Assembly: GCA_026392115.1 (NCBI GenBank)
Contig: JAPLCQ010000086.1
Span: forward strand, 57,272 to 121,271
Source of the DNA: Armatimonadota bacterium
Lineage (GTDB): Bacteria > Armatimonadota > Chthonomonadetes > Chthonomonadales > CAJBBX01
Direction: 5' to 3'
Length of the DNA: 64,000 nt
The notes under the pieces were generated by a model that was given only the letters and a program-made list of their open reading frames with translations, was not told where the DNA came from and ran no database searches. The translations under genes and the position numbers were made by a program. This document shows positions 25,708-34,858 of this stretch, in pieces (positions within the stretch are counted from its first letter, which is position 1; the number at the start of each line of letters is the position of its first letter).

Positions 25708-26720
25708 ACGGAGAGACGCTACTCATCACCGGCGGGACGGGCACGTTCGGCAACGCCGTACTGGACCGCTTCCTGGGCGCCGGCCTCAAGCAGATACGCA
25801 TCTTCAGCCGCGACGAGAAGAAGCAGGACGACATGCGGCTGGCCTACCGCAACGCCTCGATCAAGTTCTACATCGGCGACGTGCGGGACCGAGCCTCGCT
25901 GGACGACGCCATGGCAGGCGTCGACTTCGTCTTCCATGCGGCGGCGCTCAAACAGGTGCCGTCGTGCGAGTTCTATCCCATGGAGGCCATCAAGACCAAC
26001 GCCGTCGGCACGGACAACGTGCTCGGGTCGGCCGAGGCGCACGGCGTCGCCCGCGTGGTGGTCCTGAGCACCGACAAGGCGGTCTACCCGGTCAACGCCA
26101 TGGGCATCTCCAAGGCGATGATGGAGAAGGTGATGGTCGCCCGCTCCCGCGTAGCCGCCGAGCGCGGTTCGGTCTTCTGCGGCACCCGCTACGGCAATGT
26201 GATGGCCTCGCGCGGCTCCGTGATCCCGCTCTTTGTGAAGCAGATCAAGGCGGGGGAGCCGCTCACCATCACCGAGCCGGCCATGACACGGTTCATGATG
26301 TCCACGGATGAGGCCGTCGAACTCGTGCTGCACGCCTTCGAGCACGGCAAGGCCGGAGACATCTTCGTGCAGAAGGCGCCGGCAGCCACGATCGGTACGC
26401 TTGCAGAGGCGTTGCTGGCGGTGTTCGGCGCCGACAACCCGGTCAAGGTCATCGGCACGCGCCACGGCGAGAAGCTCTACGAGACGCTCCTGACACGCGA
26501 GGAGATGGTCAGGTCGCAGGACATGGGCCTCTACTTCCGCATACCGGCCGACACGCGCGACCTCAACTACGACCGCTACTTCACCGAGGGGCAACCCAAA
26601 GCCGCGGCGGCGCAGGACTACGACTCGCACGGCACCACAAGGCTGGACACGGCGCAGACCGCGGACCTGCTGCGGGGCTTGCCCTACATCCAGGAGGAGC
26701 TGAAGGGATGGAGCCGATGA
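25698..26720 (+). CDS. fnlA: UDP-GlcNAc 4,6-dehydratase/5-epimerase (FnlA/CapE/WbjB type)
   Basis: This 340-aa SDR begins the UDP-N-acetyl-L-fucosamine pathway by dehydrating and epimerising UDP-GlcNAc. It has the Rossmann motif ITGGTGTFG, the STDKAVYPVNAMGISK active-site block and GTRYGNVMASRGSVIPLF. The Tyr of the usual YxxxK is Met here (MGISK), as known for the CapE/FnlA subfamily, which separates it from PseB-type dehydratases. The next two genes are the remaining fnlBC steps, which firmly sets the function. Overlaps both neighbours. Confidence 0.92.
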   Translation: MDLNGETLLITGGTGTFGNAVLDRFLGAGLKQIRIFSRDEKKQDDMRLAYRNASIKFYIGDVRDRASLDDAMAGVDFVFHAAALKQVPSCEFYPMEAIKTNAVGTDNVLGSAEAHGVARVVVLSTDKAVYPVNAMGISKAMMEKVMVARSRVAAERGSVFCGTRYGNVMASRGSVIPLFVKQIKAGEPLTITEPAMTRFMMSTDEAVELVLHAFEHGKAGDIFVQKAPAATIGTLAEALLAVFGADNPVKVIGTRHGEKLYETLLTREEMVRSQDMGLYFRIPADTRDLNYDRYFTEGQPKAAAAQDYDSHGTTRLDTAQTADLLRGLPYIQEELKGWSR

Positions 26721-27838
26721 GGAAGGCGCTGGTCACCGGCTCGGCCGGGTTCGTGGGCTCCAACCTGACGCTTCGCCTGCGCGAGACGGGCCGGTGGGAC
26801 GTGCTGGAGTACGACGTCCAGTGCGAAGCAGACCTGCTGGACGAGTATCTCTGCCAGGCGGATGTGGTCTTCCACCTTGCCGGCGTGAACCGGCCCGTGG
26901 ACCCGTCCGAGTTCACCACGGGCAATGCCGATCTGACACGCACCATCTGCGAGAAGCTGGCCGTCCGATCCCAGCGGCCCGTGCTGATCCTCTCGTCCTC
27001 CACGCAGGCCGAGCTGGACAACGCCTACGGCGCCAGCAAGCGGCAGGCCGAACTGGAAGTGGAGAAGTACGGAGCAACTGCCGGCGCGTCGGCTGTGGTG
27101 TTCCGTCTGCCCAACGTCTTCGGCAAGTGGGCCAGACCCAACTACAACTCGGCCATCGCCACCTTCTGCCACAACACCGCACGGGGCCTGCCGATCGCGA
27201 TCAATGACCCGGCGGCCAAACTGCGGCTCGTCTACATCGACGACGTCGCCGCAGCCATGATCGCCGAGGCCGAAGCCGCCGTTGCCGAGGGTTGCCGGTC
27301 CGGTTGCGTGCAGCCCGTCTACGAGACCACCGTGGGCGAAGCCGCCGGCATGATCGCCGGCTTCGCCGCATCGCGCACGACCCTGCAGCTTCCCGACTTC
27401 CGCGACGGCCTGGTGAAGAAGCTCTACGCCACCTACCTGAGCTACCTGCCCGCGGACCAGTTCGCCTACGACCTTGACCAGAGGAGCGACCACCGGGGCG
27501 ATCTGGCCGAGTTCATGCGCGGGCTCGTCTACGGCCAGGTCTTCGTCTCCCGCACCAAGCCGGGCAAGGTGCGCGGCAACCACTACCACCACACCAAGTG
27601 CGAGAAGTTCTTCGTGCTCCAGGGCGAGGCCGTCATCCGTTTCCGCCATGTGCTTGGCGATGAGGTGCTGGACTACCCCGTGCGCGGCGAGCAGTTCCGC
27701 GTGGTGGATATACCGCCCGGCTACACGCACTCCATCGTCAACGCCGGCGACACCGACGTGGTGGTGCTCTTCTGGTCCACCGACCCGTTCGATCCGGCCA
27801 ACCCGGACACCACCTTCGTGGAGGTTGAGCGTGGCTGA
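26708..27838 (+). CDS. fnlB: UDP-2-acetamido-2,6-dideoxy-hexulose reductase with cupin domain (FnlB/CapF/WbjC)
   Basis: A two-domain, 376-aa enzyme for the second step of UDP-L-FucNAc synthesis. The N-terminal SDR domain (TGSAGFVGSN, NAYGASKRQAE with YxxxK) does the reduction. The C-terminal cupin domain (about residues 260-370) carries the metal-binding RGNHYHHTKCEKF motif characteristic of CapF, where it performs the epimerisation step. The length agrees with CapF (about 370 aa). An alternative ATG three codons later exists. Overlaps fnlA by 13 nt and fnlC by 8 nt. Confidence 0.92.
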   Translation: MEPMRKALVTGSAGFVGSNLTLRLRETGRWDVLEYDVQCEADLLDEYLCQADVVFHLAGVNRPVDPSEFTTGNADLTRTICEKLAVRSQRPVLILSSSTQAELDNAYGASKRQAELEVEKYGATAGASAVVFRLPNVFGKWARPNYNSAIATFCHNTARGLPIAINDPAAKLRLVYIDDVAAAMIAEAEAAVAEGCRSGCVQPVYETTVGEAAGMIAGFAASRTTLQLPDFRDGLVKKLYATYLSYLPADQFAYDLDQRSDHRGDLAEFMRGLVYGQVFVSRTKPGKVRGNHYHHTKCEKFFVLQGEAVIRFRHVLGDEVLDYPVRGEQFRVVDIPPGYTHSIVNAGDTDVVVLFWSTDPFDPANPDTTFVEVERG

Positions 27839-28961
27839 CCTCAAGGTCGTCACCGTCGTCGGCACGCGGCCCGAGATCATCCGCCTCTCGCGGGTCATCG
27901 CCGCGCTGGACCGCTACACGAACCATGTCCTGGTCCACACGGGCCAGAACTACGACTATGAGCTGAACGAGGTCTTCTTCCGCGACCTGAGCATCCGCCC
28001 GCCGGATCGCTTCCTCGAGGCCGCGGGCGCGGTCCCCGCCGAGACCATCGGGCAGGTGATCGCGAAGACCGACGCGGCGCTGGCCGAGGAGCAGCCCGAC
28101 GCGTTGCTGATCCTGGGCGACACGAACAGCTGCCTAGCGGCCATCGCGGCCAAGCGGCGGCGCGTCCCGGTCTTCCATATGGAGGCCGGCAACCGCTGCT
28201 TCGACGACCGCGTGCCGGAGGAGATCAACCGGCGCATCGTCGACCACATCAGCGACGTCAACATGCCCTATAGCAGCATCTCGAGGGACTATCTGCTCCG
28301 CGAGGGGTTGCCGCCGGACCGCACCATCAAGACCGGCAGCCCCATGTTCGAGGTGCTGCACCACTACATGGATCGGGTCGATGCGTCAGACGTCCACCAG
28401 CGGCTGGGCCTGGAGGCCGGCGGCTACTTCGTCGTCTCCTGCCACCGCGAGGAAAACGTCGATTCCCCGGCCCTCTTCCGCAAGTTCCTGGCCGCGCTCC
28501 GCATGCTGGCCGAAACCTATGGGCAACGCGTCATCGTCTCGACGCACCCGCGCACGCGCAAGCGCCTGGAAGAGCAGGCTGCCGAGATGCCGGGCCTGGT
28601 GGAGTTCATGAAGCCGCTGGGGTTCTGCGACTACGTGAAGCTGCAGAAGCACGCTCGAGCCGTCCTCTCCGACAGCGGCACCATCTCGGAGGAGTCCTCC
28701 ATCCTGAACTTCCCGGCGCTCAACATCCGGCAGGCCCACGAGCGGCCCGAGGGGATGGAGGAGGCCGTCGTAGTCATGACGGGCATGGATCCCGACAACA
28801 TCGCCCGAGGACTCCGACTACTGGAGGACCAGCCCCGAGGCGACACGCGCCTGCTGCGGCTGGTGGCCGACTACTCGCAGCCCAATGTCTCGGATAAGGT
28901 TGTCCGCATCATCATGAGCTACACCGACTACGTGCGGCGGGTCGTCTGGCGCGAGGCTTGA
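27831..28961 (+). CDS. fnlC: UDP-L-FucNAc-forming 2-epimerase (FnlC/CapG/WbjD)
   Basis: The 376-aa GT-B-fold epimerase completes UDP-N-acetyl-L-fucosamine by C2 epimerisation of the talose intermediate. Signatures: [60 protein letters not shown] (split over the active site), SCHREENVD and [11 protein letters not shown]. The [10 protein letters not shown] segment separates the CapG branch from WecB. Start GTG at 27831 has GGAGG 6 nt upstream. Confidence 0.92.
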   Translation: MADLKVVTVVGTRPEIIRLSRVIAALDRYTNHVLVHTGQNYDYELNEVFFRDLSIRPPDRFLEAAGAVPAETIGQVIAKTDAALAEEQPDALLILGDTNSCLAAIAAKRRRVPVFHMEAGNRCFDDRVPEEINRRIVDHISDVNMPYSSISRDYLLREGLPPDRTIKTGSPMFEVLHHYMDRVDASDVHQRLGLEAGGYFVVSCHREENVDSPALFRKFLAALRMLAETYGQRVIVSTHPRTRKRLEEQAAEMPGLVEFMKPLGFCDYVKLQKHARAVLSDSGTISEESSILNFPALNIRQAHERPEGMEEAVVVMTGMDPDNIARGLRLLEDQPRGDTRLLRLVADYSQPNVSDKVVRIIMSYTDYVRRVVWREA

Positions 28962-28975
28962 CGGAGGAGCGACCC

Positions 28976-29857
28976 ATGAAGGGCATTGTGCTGGCGGGCG
29001 GAGCGGGCACGCGGCTGTACCCGGCCACGGCGGCCGTCTCGAAGCAACTGCTGCCCATTTACGACAAGCCCATGGTCTTCTACCCGATCTCCACGCTCAT
29101 GCTCGCGGGCATCAGGGACATCCTGCTCATCTCCACGCCGCAGGACCTGCCGCAGTTCAAGCGGCTTCTCGGCACCGGAGAGCAGTTCGGCGTCTCGCTG
29201 ACCTACGCGGAGCAGCCCCGGCCGGAGGGCCTGGCGCAGGCCTTCGTCATCGGCAGCGAGTTCGTGGCCGGCGGACCCGCCTGCCTCATCCTGGGCGACA
29301 ACCTCTTCTACGGCAGCGGCCTCTCGGGCATGCTGCGCGAAGCCGCCAACCGACGGGCCGGAGCCACAATCTTCGGCTACCGGGTTCGAGACCCGGAGCG
29401 GTACGGCGTGGTGGAGTTCGGCCCGGACGGCCGCGCGCTGAGCATCGAGGAGAAGCCGAAGCGACCGCGCTCCGACTACGCGGTGGTAGGCCTCTACTTC
29501 TACGACGAGCGGATCACGGACGTGGCGGCGGCCATCAAACCCTCGGCGCGAGGCGAGCTTGAGATCACGGATGTGAACCGGGCCTACCTCGAGATGGGCG
29601 ACCTCCACGTGGTGCGCTTCGGCCGCGGCTATGCGTGGCTGGATACCGGCACCCACGAGTCGCTGCTGGAGGCCGGCAACTTCGTGCAAGCGATCGAGAA
29701 GCGGCAGGGCCTGAAGGTGGCCTGCCTCGAAGAGATCGCGTACGAGTACGGCTATATCGACCAGGCCCGCCTGCTCGAATGTGCGCGAACGTACGGCTCG
29801 AGCGAGTATGGCTGCTACCTGAGGCGCCTCTGTCACGAAGGCGCCGGCGATGGCTGA
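28976..29857 (+). CDS. rfbA: Glucose-1-phosphate thymidylyltransferase
   Basis: The 293-aa enzyme makes dTDP-glucose from glucose-1-phosphate and dTTP, the entry to dTDP-deoxysugars. It shows the nucleotidyltransferase loop [39 protein letters not shown] and [11 protein letters not shown], all typical of RmlA. The ATG at 28976 is chosen over the upstream TTG (28958) because GGAGGAG lies 6 nt before it. It can feed both rhamnose synthesis and the WecE aminotransferase at 36184. Overlaps the deacetylase gene by 8 nt. Confidence 0.95.
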   Translation: MKGIVLAGGAGTRLYPATAAVSKQLLPIYDKPMVFYPISTLMLAGIRDILLISTPQDLPQFKRLLGTGEQFGVSLTYAEQPRPEGLAQAFVIGSEFVAGGPACLILGDNLFYGSGLSGMLREAANRRAGATIFGYRVRDPERYGVVEFGPDGRALSIEEKPKRPRSDYAVVGLYFYDERITDVAAAIKPSARGELEITDVNRAYLEMGDLHVVRFGRGYAWLDTGTHESLLEAGNFVQAIEKRQGLKVACLEEIAYEYGYIDQARLLECARTYGSSEYGCYLRRLCHEGAGDG

Positions 29858-30863
29858 ATCCGGCCCGGAGTGGCCGGGCGGCAAGCGGTTCGCGTTCACC
29901 ATCGTGGATGACACCGACTGCAGCACCGTGGCCAATGTCGGGCCAGTCTATGCCTTCCTGCGGGACCTCGGTTTCCGCACGACCAAGACGGTCTGGCCTC
30001 TGGCGCCCTGGCGCCCGACCTTCACGGGCGGGGCGACGCTGGCCGATCCGGACTACCTCGAGTGGACCCTGGCCCTGCACGACGCGGGCTTCGAGATCGC
30101 GAGCCACGGCGCCACAGACCATTCGTCGGAGCGCGCCGATACGCTGCGCGGGCTCGACGCCATGCGGGAGGTGTACGGCGCCGACCCGCGGATGCACATC
30201 ACACACTGCAGCCAGCAGGAGGGCCTCTACTGGGGCGCGGCTCGGTTCTCCGGCGCCGTGGCGCGGCTCTACGGCCTACTGCGGCTCGTGGGGCGGCGTT
30301 CGTGGCGTTCCAGCGGGCATGATCCCGATAGCCCCTACTACTGGGGCGACATCTGCGCCGCCCGCCTCAAGTACGTGCGCGGCTTCGGCTTCGATTCGAT
30401 CTGCACCACCAGCGCCGACCCGTACATGCCCTACCATGACCCGGAGCGGCCCGCCGTACCCTACTGGTACAGCGCCGCCAACGCCCGGTCGATCCCCAGC
30501 TTCCTGGAGCTCCTCACCGAGGCGAACCAGGAGCGGCTGGAGGACTCGGGCGGCGCCTGCATCGTCTACACGCACTTCGGGCTGGGGTTCATGAAGGACG
30601 GCGCACTTCAGCCCCGCTTCCGCGCTCTGATGGAGCGGCTTGCACAGAGGCCGGGCTGGTTCGTCCCCGCCTCCGACCTGCTGGACCACCTGGCCGGCCG
30701 CCCCGGGCGCGGCGGAAGCCTGCTGCCGGCCCAGCACGCCCGGCTGCAGCGCCGGTTCCTCATCGAACGCATATCGGGCCGCGACAACCACCTGGGCGAC
30801 GTGGTGCTGCGCACCCGCGCCACGATACGCCGCAGGCTGGCGGAGGGGAGGCCAAGGCCATGA
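29850..30863 (+). CDS. Polysaccharide deacetylase-like protein (NodB/CE4-like)
   Basis: The 337-aa protein has a NodB-like start: FTIVDDTD (Asp20-Asp21) for motif 1 and SHGATDH (His86, His91) for the metal-binding motif 2, spaced as in carbohydrate esterase 4 enzymes. Later blocks such as [10 protein letters not shown] could supply the catalytic His region. No signal peptide is seen, so it probably acts in the cytoplasm on a sugar nucleotide or lipid-linked glycan. Its place between rfbA and an acyltransferase supports modification of the polymer. Substrate unknown; the remaining CE4 motifs are not clear. Confidence 0.65.
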   Translation: MAESGPEWPGGKRFAFTIVDDTDCSTVANVGPVYAFLRDLGFRTTKTVWPLAPWRPTFTGGATLADPDYLEWTLALHDAGFEIASHGATDHSSERADTLRGLDAMREVYGADPRMHITHCSQQEGLYWGAARFSGAVARLYGLLRLVGRRSWRSSGHDPDSPYYWGDICAARLKYVRGFGFDSICTTSADPYMPYHDPERPAVPYWYSAANARSIPSFLELLTEANQERLEDSGGACIVYTHFGLGFMKDGALQPRFRALMERLAQRPGWFVPASDLLDHLAGRPGRGGSLLPAQHARLQRRFLIERISGRDNHLGDVVLRTRATIRRRLAEGRPRP

Positions 30864-31441
30864 CGGTAGCCTGGCGCGTCTACAATCTCATGCAGCTCTG
30901 GCCCCGGTGCGTCCGGGGGACGCTGCGCGCGCTGCGGCGCCCGCTCTTCGAGCGGTGTGGGCGCAACGTGCGGTTTGACCCGACGGCCCACTACACCTAC
31001 GGCGGCATCAGCGTGGGCGACCACTGCCGTCTCGGCGACCGCGGGATCATGCTGGCTTCGGACTCCCGCATCATCCTCGGCAACCATGTGATGTTCGGCC
31101 CCGAGGTGGCTCTCATCGCCGGCAACCACAACATCGCCGAAGTGGGCCGGTTCATGGACGATGTGTACGACAAGCGCCCCGACGACGACGAGGATATCGT
31201 CATCGAGGACGACGTCTGGCTCGGCGCCCGCGTCACTGTACTCAAGGGCGTGCGCATCGGCCGCGGCTCGGTGGTCGGCGCCTGCTCCGTGGTGATGCAG
31301 AGCATCCCGCCGTACAGCATCGCCCTCGGCTCGCCCGCCCTCGTGCTGCGGAGGCGCTGGGATGTGGAGACGATCCTGCGGCACGAGGAGGCCCTGTACC
31401 CGCCCGAGGCGCGCCTCTCGCCGGAGCAGTTGGGGTTCTAG
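30860..31441 (+). CDS. Hexapeptide-repeat O-acyltransferase (left-handed beta-helix, 193 aa)
   Basis: Irregular hexapeptide repeats run from ISVGDHCRLGDRG through IVIEDDVWLGARVTVLKGVRIGRGSVVGACSVV, ending in PALVLRRRW, as in the CysE/NodL/WbbJ acyltransferase family. The NHNI segment carries the likely catalytic His. It would transfer an acetyl or other acyl group to a sugar. ATG overlaps the deacetylase stop (ATGA). First of three such genes in the locus. Confidence 0.85.
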   Translation: MTVAWRVYNLMQLWPRCVRGTLRALRRPLFERCGRNVRFDPTAHYTYGGISVGDHCRLGDRGIMLASDSRIILGNHVMFGPEVALIAGNHNIAEVGRFMDDVYDKRPDDDEDIVIEDDVWLGARVTVLKGVRIGRGSVVGACSVVMQSIPPYSIALGSPALVLRRRWDVETILRHEEALYPPEARLSPEQLGF

Positions 31442-31456
31442 CCGGACGCTCGCAGG

Positions 31457-31462
31457 TATACT
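31457..31462 (+). promoter_or_regulatory. Possible -10 (TATACT) upstream of wzm
   Basis: TATACT sits in the 87-base gap before the ABC exporter genes, one of the few gaps in an otherwise overlapping operon. No -35 box at standard spacing; TTGGGG at 31430-31435 is 21 nt away. Low confidence. Confidence 0.3.
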
Positions 31463-31528
31463 ATCTCTCTGCTGTCGGCAGACTCGCCGCCCTGCATCGC
31501 CATACGTCATCCGAGGTCATGTCACGCC

Positions 31529-32398
31529 ATGTCGGTGCAACCGGAGCCCGAAGCGGACGCGCGCCCGTGGTCACTGATCATACGCCCCGTGCGAGGTCTG
31601 CTCGACCTGCGTCTGGGCCTCCTGCTCCAGTACCGCGACCTGGTGTCCCTCTTCGTGCGCCGTGACTTCGTGGCGGTCTACAAGCAGACGATCCTGGGCC
31701 CGCTCTGGCACCTGGTCCAGCCCATCCTCACCACGGTCACCTTCACCATCATCTTCGGGAATATCGCCCGGCTGCCGACCGACGGCCTGCCCGGCTTCCT
31801 CTTCTACATGGGCGGCACCGTCATCTGGACCTACTTCGCCAACTGCGTGACGGCCACGTCGCAGACCTTCTCGCACAACGCCCAGCTCTTCGGCAAGGTC
31901 TACTTCCCGCGCATCGTGGTGCCCGTGGCCACGGCGATCTCGAACCTGATCGCTTTCGCCATCCAGTTCGCCATGTTCGTGGTCCTGGCCCTCTGGTATG
32001 CCACCCACGGCTACCCTGTTAAGCAGAACTGGACCATCCTGCTGACGCCGGTCTATGTCCTGATGATGGCCTGTCTGGGCCTGGGGGTCGGCATCGTCGT
32101 CTCCAGCCTCACGACGCGGTACAAGGATCTGGCGCAGTTGGTGACCTTCGGCGTCCACCTGTTCATGTATGCCACACCGGTCATCTATCCCATGTCCTCC
32201 ATCAGCGGCAGGTTCGCGTTCATCCTGCGGCTCAACCCGTGCGCTCCCATCATCGAGGCTTTTCGGTATGCCTACCTGGGCGCCGGTTCCGTTACGGCGG
32301 CGCAGTTGCTGGTCAGCGGCGCCACCTGCGTGGTGATTCTGTTCGTGGGGCTTGTGCTCTTCAGCCGCGTCGAGCAGACCTTCATGGACACGGTCTAG
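31529..32398 (+). CDS. wzm: ABC-2 type polysaccharide exporter, membrane subunit
   Basis: The 289-aa protein has the typical Wzm layout: a cytoplasmic N-terminus with LLLQYRDLVSLFVRRDFVAVYKQTILGPLW, then six membrane helices, with an ATP-WYPL-like region replaced by TPVIYPMSSISG before the last helices. Wzm forms the channel that exports a finished lipid-linked polysaccharide across the inner membrane. The next gene is its ATPase. GAGGT lies 11 nt before the ATG. Confidence 0.93.
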   Translation: MSVQPEPEADARPWSLIIRPVRGLLDLRLGLLLQYRDLVSLFVRRDFVAVYKQTILGPLWHLVQPILTTVTFTIIFGNIARLPTDGLPGFLFYMGGTVIWTYFANCVTATSQTFSHNAQLFGKVYFPRIVVPVATAISNLIAFAIQFAMFVVLALWYATHGYPVKQNWTILLTPVYVLMMACLGLGVGIVVSSLTTRYKDLAQLVTFGVHLFMYATPVIYPMSSISGRFAFILRLNPCAPIIEAFRYAYLGAGSVTAAQLLVSGATCVVILFVGLVLFSRVEQTFMDTV

Positions 32399-32399
32399 C

Positions 32400-33704
32400 A
32401 TGGCCCACGCCGTTGAGATGGTCGGCGTCGGCAAGGCGTACCGGCTCGGCGTGATCGACCGCGCCATGCTGCGCGACGACGCCGTCCGGGCGTGGGCGCG
32501 TTGGCGCGGCCGTCGGCGCCGTCCGACCGGCGAGGACGCCGAGACCCAGCACAGGCAAGGCGCGGTGTGGGCCCTGCGCGACATCACCTTCGGCCTCGAT
32601 GAGGGGGAGGTGCTGGGTGTCATCGGCCGCAACGGAGCGGGCAAGAGCACCGCTCTCAAGCTCCTGTCGCAGGTCACGGCCCCCACGCGCGGCGAGATAC
32701 GCGTCCGCGGCCGCATCGCGAGCCTGCTCGAGGTGGGTACGGGCTTCCATCCGGAGCTCACCGGTCGCGAGAACGTCTTCCTGAACGGCGCGATCCTCGG
32801 CATGACCAAGGCCGAAATTCGCCGCAAGTTCGACGAGATCGTGGAGTTCTCCGAGGTCGCCGCCTACATCGACACCCCGGTCAAGCGCTACTCCAGCGGC
32901 ATGTACGTCCGCCTCGCGTTCGCCGTGGCCGCGCACCTGGAGCCCGAGATTCTGGTCGTCGACGAAGTGCTGGCGGTAGGCGACGCCGGGTTTCAGCGCA
33001 GGTGCCTGGGGAAGATGGGCGAGGTCGCGGCCGGCGGTCGCACCGTGCTCTTCGTCAGCCACAACATGGCGGCCGTCCAGTCGCTCTGCACGCGGGCGCT
33101 GGTACTCAAGGGAGGCCGCCTGGACTACGGCCCCGGGGCCACCAACGGAGCGGTGGATCACTACCTGGGCCAGCTGAAGGACCTTGTCGGCGCGGATCTG
33201 GCGGATCGATCCGACCGCCGCGGCGCGGGCCAGATGCGCCTGACCGGCTTCCGCTGCCTTGACGGCGCCGGGCGCGACCTGGAGGTCCTTGCCTGCGGCA
33301 ACACGACCGAGTTCGTGCTGGCATACGAGTGCGCGGAGGACTTCCGTCCCGACGGCGCCCAGGCTCGGGTCGTCATTCGTGCGGCAAGCGGCCCCACTGT
33401 GGCCGTACTGAACAGCGAGGCCAACGGACTCGTGGTGCGCGGCGCGTCTCCCGCGGGCACGCTCTCCTGCACGCTGGACCGCCTGCCGCTGACGCAGGGC
33501 GCCTACATCGTCGACCTGATCCTATCGACGGACGGCGTCACGCAGGACTGGGTCAGGGAGGTCGCGGCCATCACCGTCGAGACGGGCGATTTCTACGGCA
33601 CCGGCATGGTCACCCCGCCGACCCACGGCGGCGTCCTGTTTGACCAGGAGTGGCGGCTCAACGGCGTGACGGCCCCTCGCACCTGCCTGGCGAAGGGCCG
33701 CTGA
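32400..33704 (+). CDS. wzt: ABC exporter ATPase with C-terminal glycan-binding domain
   Basis: The 434-aa protein begins with an ABC ATPase: Walker A GRNGAGKST (Lys82), Q-loop region, signature SSGMYVRLAFA, Walker B ILVVDEVLAVGD and switch His in VSHNMA. A linker leads to a C-terminal beta-sandwich (about residues 275-425; RLTGFRCLDGAG, TVAVLNSEANGL, GAYIVDLILSTDG). In Wzt of O-antigen systems this domain recognises the capped non-reducing end of the glycan, coupling export to chain termination. The ATG is 1 nt after the wzm stop, and no strong ribosome site is seen, so translation is probably coupled. Confidence 0.93.
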   Translation: MAHAVEMVGVGKAYRLGVIDRAMLRDDAVRAWARWRGRRRRPTGEDAETQHRQGAVWALRDITFGLDEGEVLGVIGRNGAGKSTALKLLSQVTAPTRGEIRVRGRIASLLEVGTGFHPELTGRENVFLNGAILGMTKAEIRRKFDEIVEFSEVAAYIDTPVKRYSSGMYVRLAFAVAAHLEPEILVVDEVLAVGDAGFQRRCLGKMGEVAAGGRTVLFVSHNMAAVQSLCTRALVLKGGRLDYGPGATNGAVDHYLGQLKDLVGADLADRSDRRGAGQMRLTGFRCLDGAGRDLEVLACGNTTEFVLAYECAEDFRPDGAQARVVIRAASGPTVAVLNSEANGLVVRGASPAGTLSCTLDRLPLTQGAYIVDLILSTDGVTQDWVREVAAITVETGDFYGTGMVTPPTHGGVLFDQEWRLNGVTAPRTCLAKGR

Positions 33705-33712
33705 GGATTCCC

Positions 33713-34858
33713 ATGCGCATCCTGATCGTCACGACGGACTACGCCGACTTCCAGAGGGCGTTCTACGGAGCGAACCCCTCGCTGGAGGCCGCCTCGTTCG
33801 ATGAGCAGGTGCTCGCCCGCGAGGCCGAGCCGTTCGGCATCGCCGCGTCGCACGCGCACTACTTGCGCAACCTCGGCCACGACGTGGGGCTCGTCATCTC
33901 CAACTGCGAGCCCATGCAGCGCGCGTGGGCCGCGGAGAACGGCGTCAGCTTCGGCTCCAGGGGCCAGAGGCGGGTGGTCCTGCGCGGCGGCGTCTTCCCC
34001 TGGATCTCGCGGGAGCAGGAGCCCGCCTGGCGATCGGGCATCCTGCTGGAGCAGGTCCGCCGGTTCAAACCCGACGTGCTGCTGAACGAGTCGGTCGTGG
34101 CCATCCGTCCATCGCTCGTGGCGCGGATGCGACCGTATGCGCGCCGCGTCGTGGGTCTTCACGGGGCCATCCTGCCCGACGTGCTGGACCTGAGCGGCTA
34201 CGACCTGCTGATCTCCAGCCACCGCGGCATCGCCGACCAGATGGCCCGCTCCGGCGTGCGGGTCGAGATGGTGCGTCACGCCTTCGACGCCCGCGTCCTG
34301 AAGTTCGTGGGCTCCGAGCCGCCCTCCATGGCCGCGTCGTTCATCGGCAACCTGGGCAGCGCCTGGAACGCGCGCAGCCGCTGGCTCGAGTTGCTCTGCT
34401 CGCGTCATCCGGTCCATATCTACGGGCCGCCGCGGATGCTCGAGAGCACGCCCATGGCTTCGGCGATCCGTCGATCCTACATGGGCGAGGCGTGGGGCAC
34501 GGCCATGTTCCGCACCCTCCGCGCTTCACGGGTCTCGCTGAACATCCATACCGATATGGCGGGCATGTACGCCTCGAACATGCGGATGTTCGAGGCCACG
34601 GGTGTGGGCTCCCTGTTGCTGACCGACCACAAGCCGAACATCGACCTTCTCTTCGAGCCGGGCGCGGAGGTGCTGACCTTCAACTCCGACGAGGAGTGCT
34701 CCGACCTGCTGGGCCGATGCCTTGCCGACGAGCCCTTCCGGGCGGGTATCGCCGCGGCGGGCCACCATCGGACCCTCACCAAGCACAGCATGGAGCAGCG
34801 CATCCGCGACCTCGCCCAACTGCTGGAGGGCTGCCTCGCCTCCAGCGCATCGGCGTGA
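33713..34858 (+). CDS. CgeB-like GT-B glycosyltransferase
   Basis: The 381-aa protein starts at ATG 33713 (GAGGA 5 nt upstream). It has a GT-B architecture with the family feature HTDMAGMYASNMRMFEATGVGSLLLTDHKPNIDLLF, the CgeB-type block where a nucleotide sugar binds (here described over residues ~275-310). The N-terminal half (ANPSLEAASFDEQV) resembles CgeB-like enzymes that receive lipid- or protein-linked acceptors. Cytoplasmic. Donor and linkage unknown. It follows the exporter directly. Confidence 0.78.
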   Translation: MRILIVTTDYADFQRAFYGANPSLEAASFDEQVLAREAEPFGIAASHAHYLRNLGHDVGLVISNCEPMQRAWAAENGVSFGSRGQRRVVLRGGVFPWISREQEPAWRSGILLEQVRRFKPDVLLNESVVAIRPSLVARMRPYARRVVGLHGAILPDVLDLSGYDLLISSHRGIADQMARSGVRVEMVRHAFDARVLKFVGSEPPSMAASFIGNLGSAWNARSRWLELLCSRHPVHIYGPPRMLESTPMASAIRRSYMGEAWGTAMFRTLRASRVSLNIHTDMAGMYASNMRMFEATGVGSLLLTDHKPNIDLLFEPGAEVLTFNSDEECSDLLGRCLADEPFRAGIAAAGHHRTLTKHSMEQRIRDLAQLLEGCLASSASA

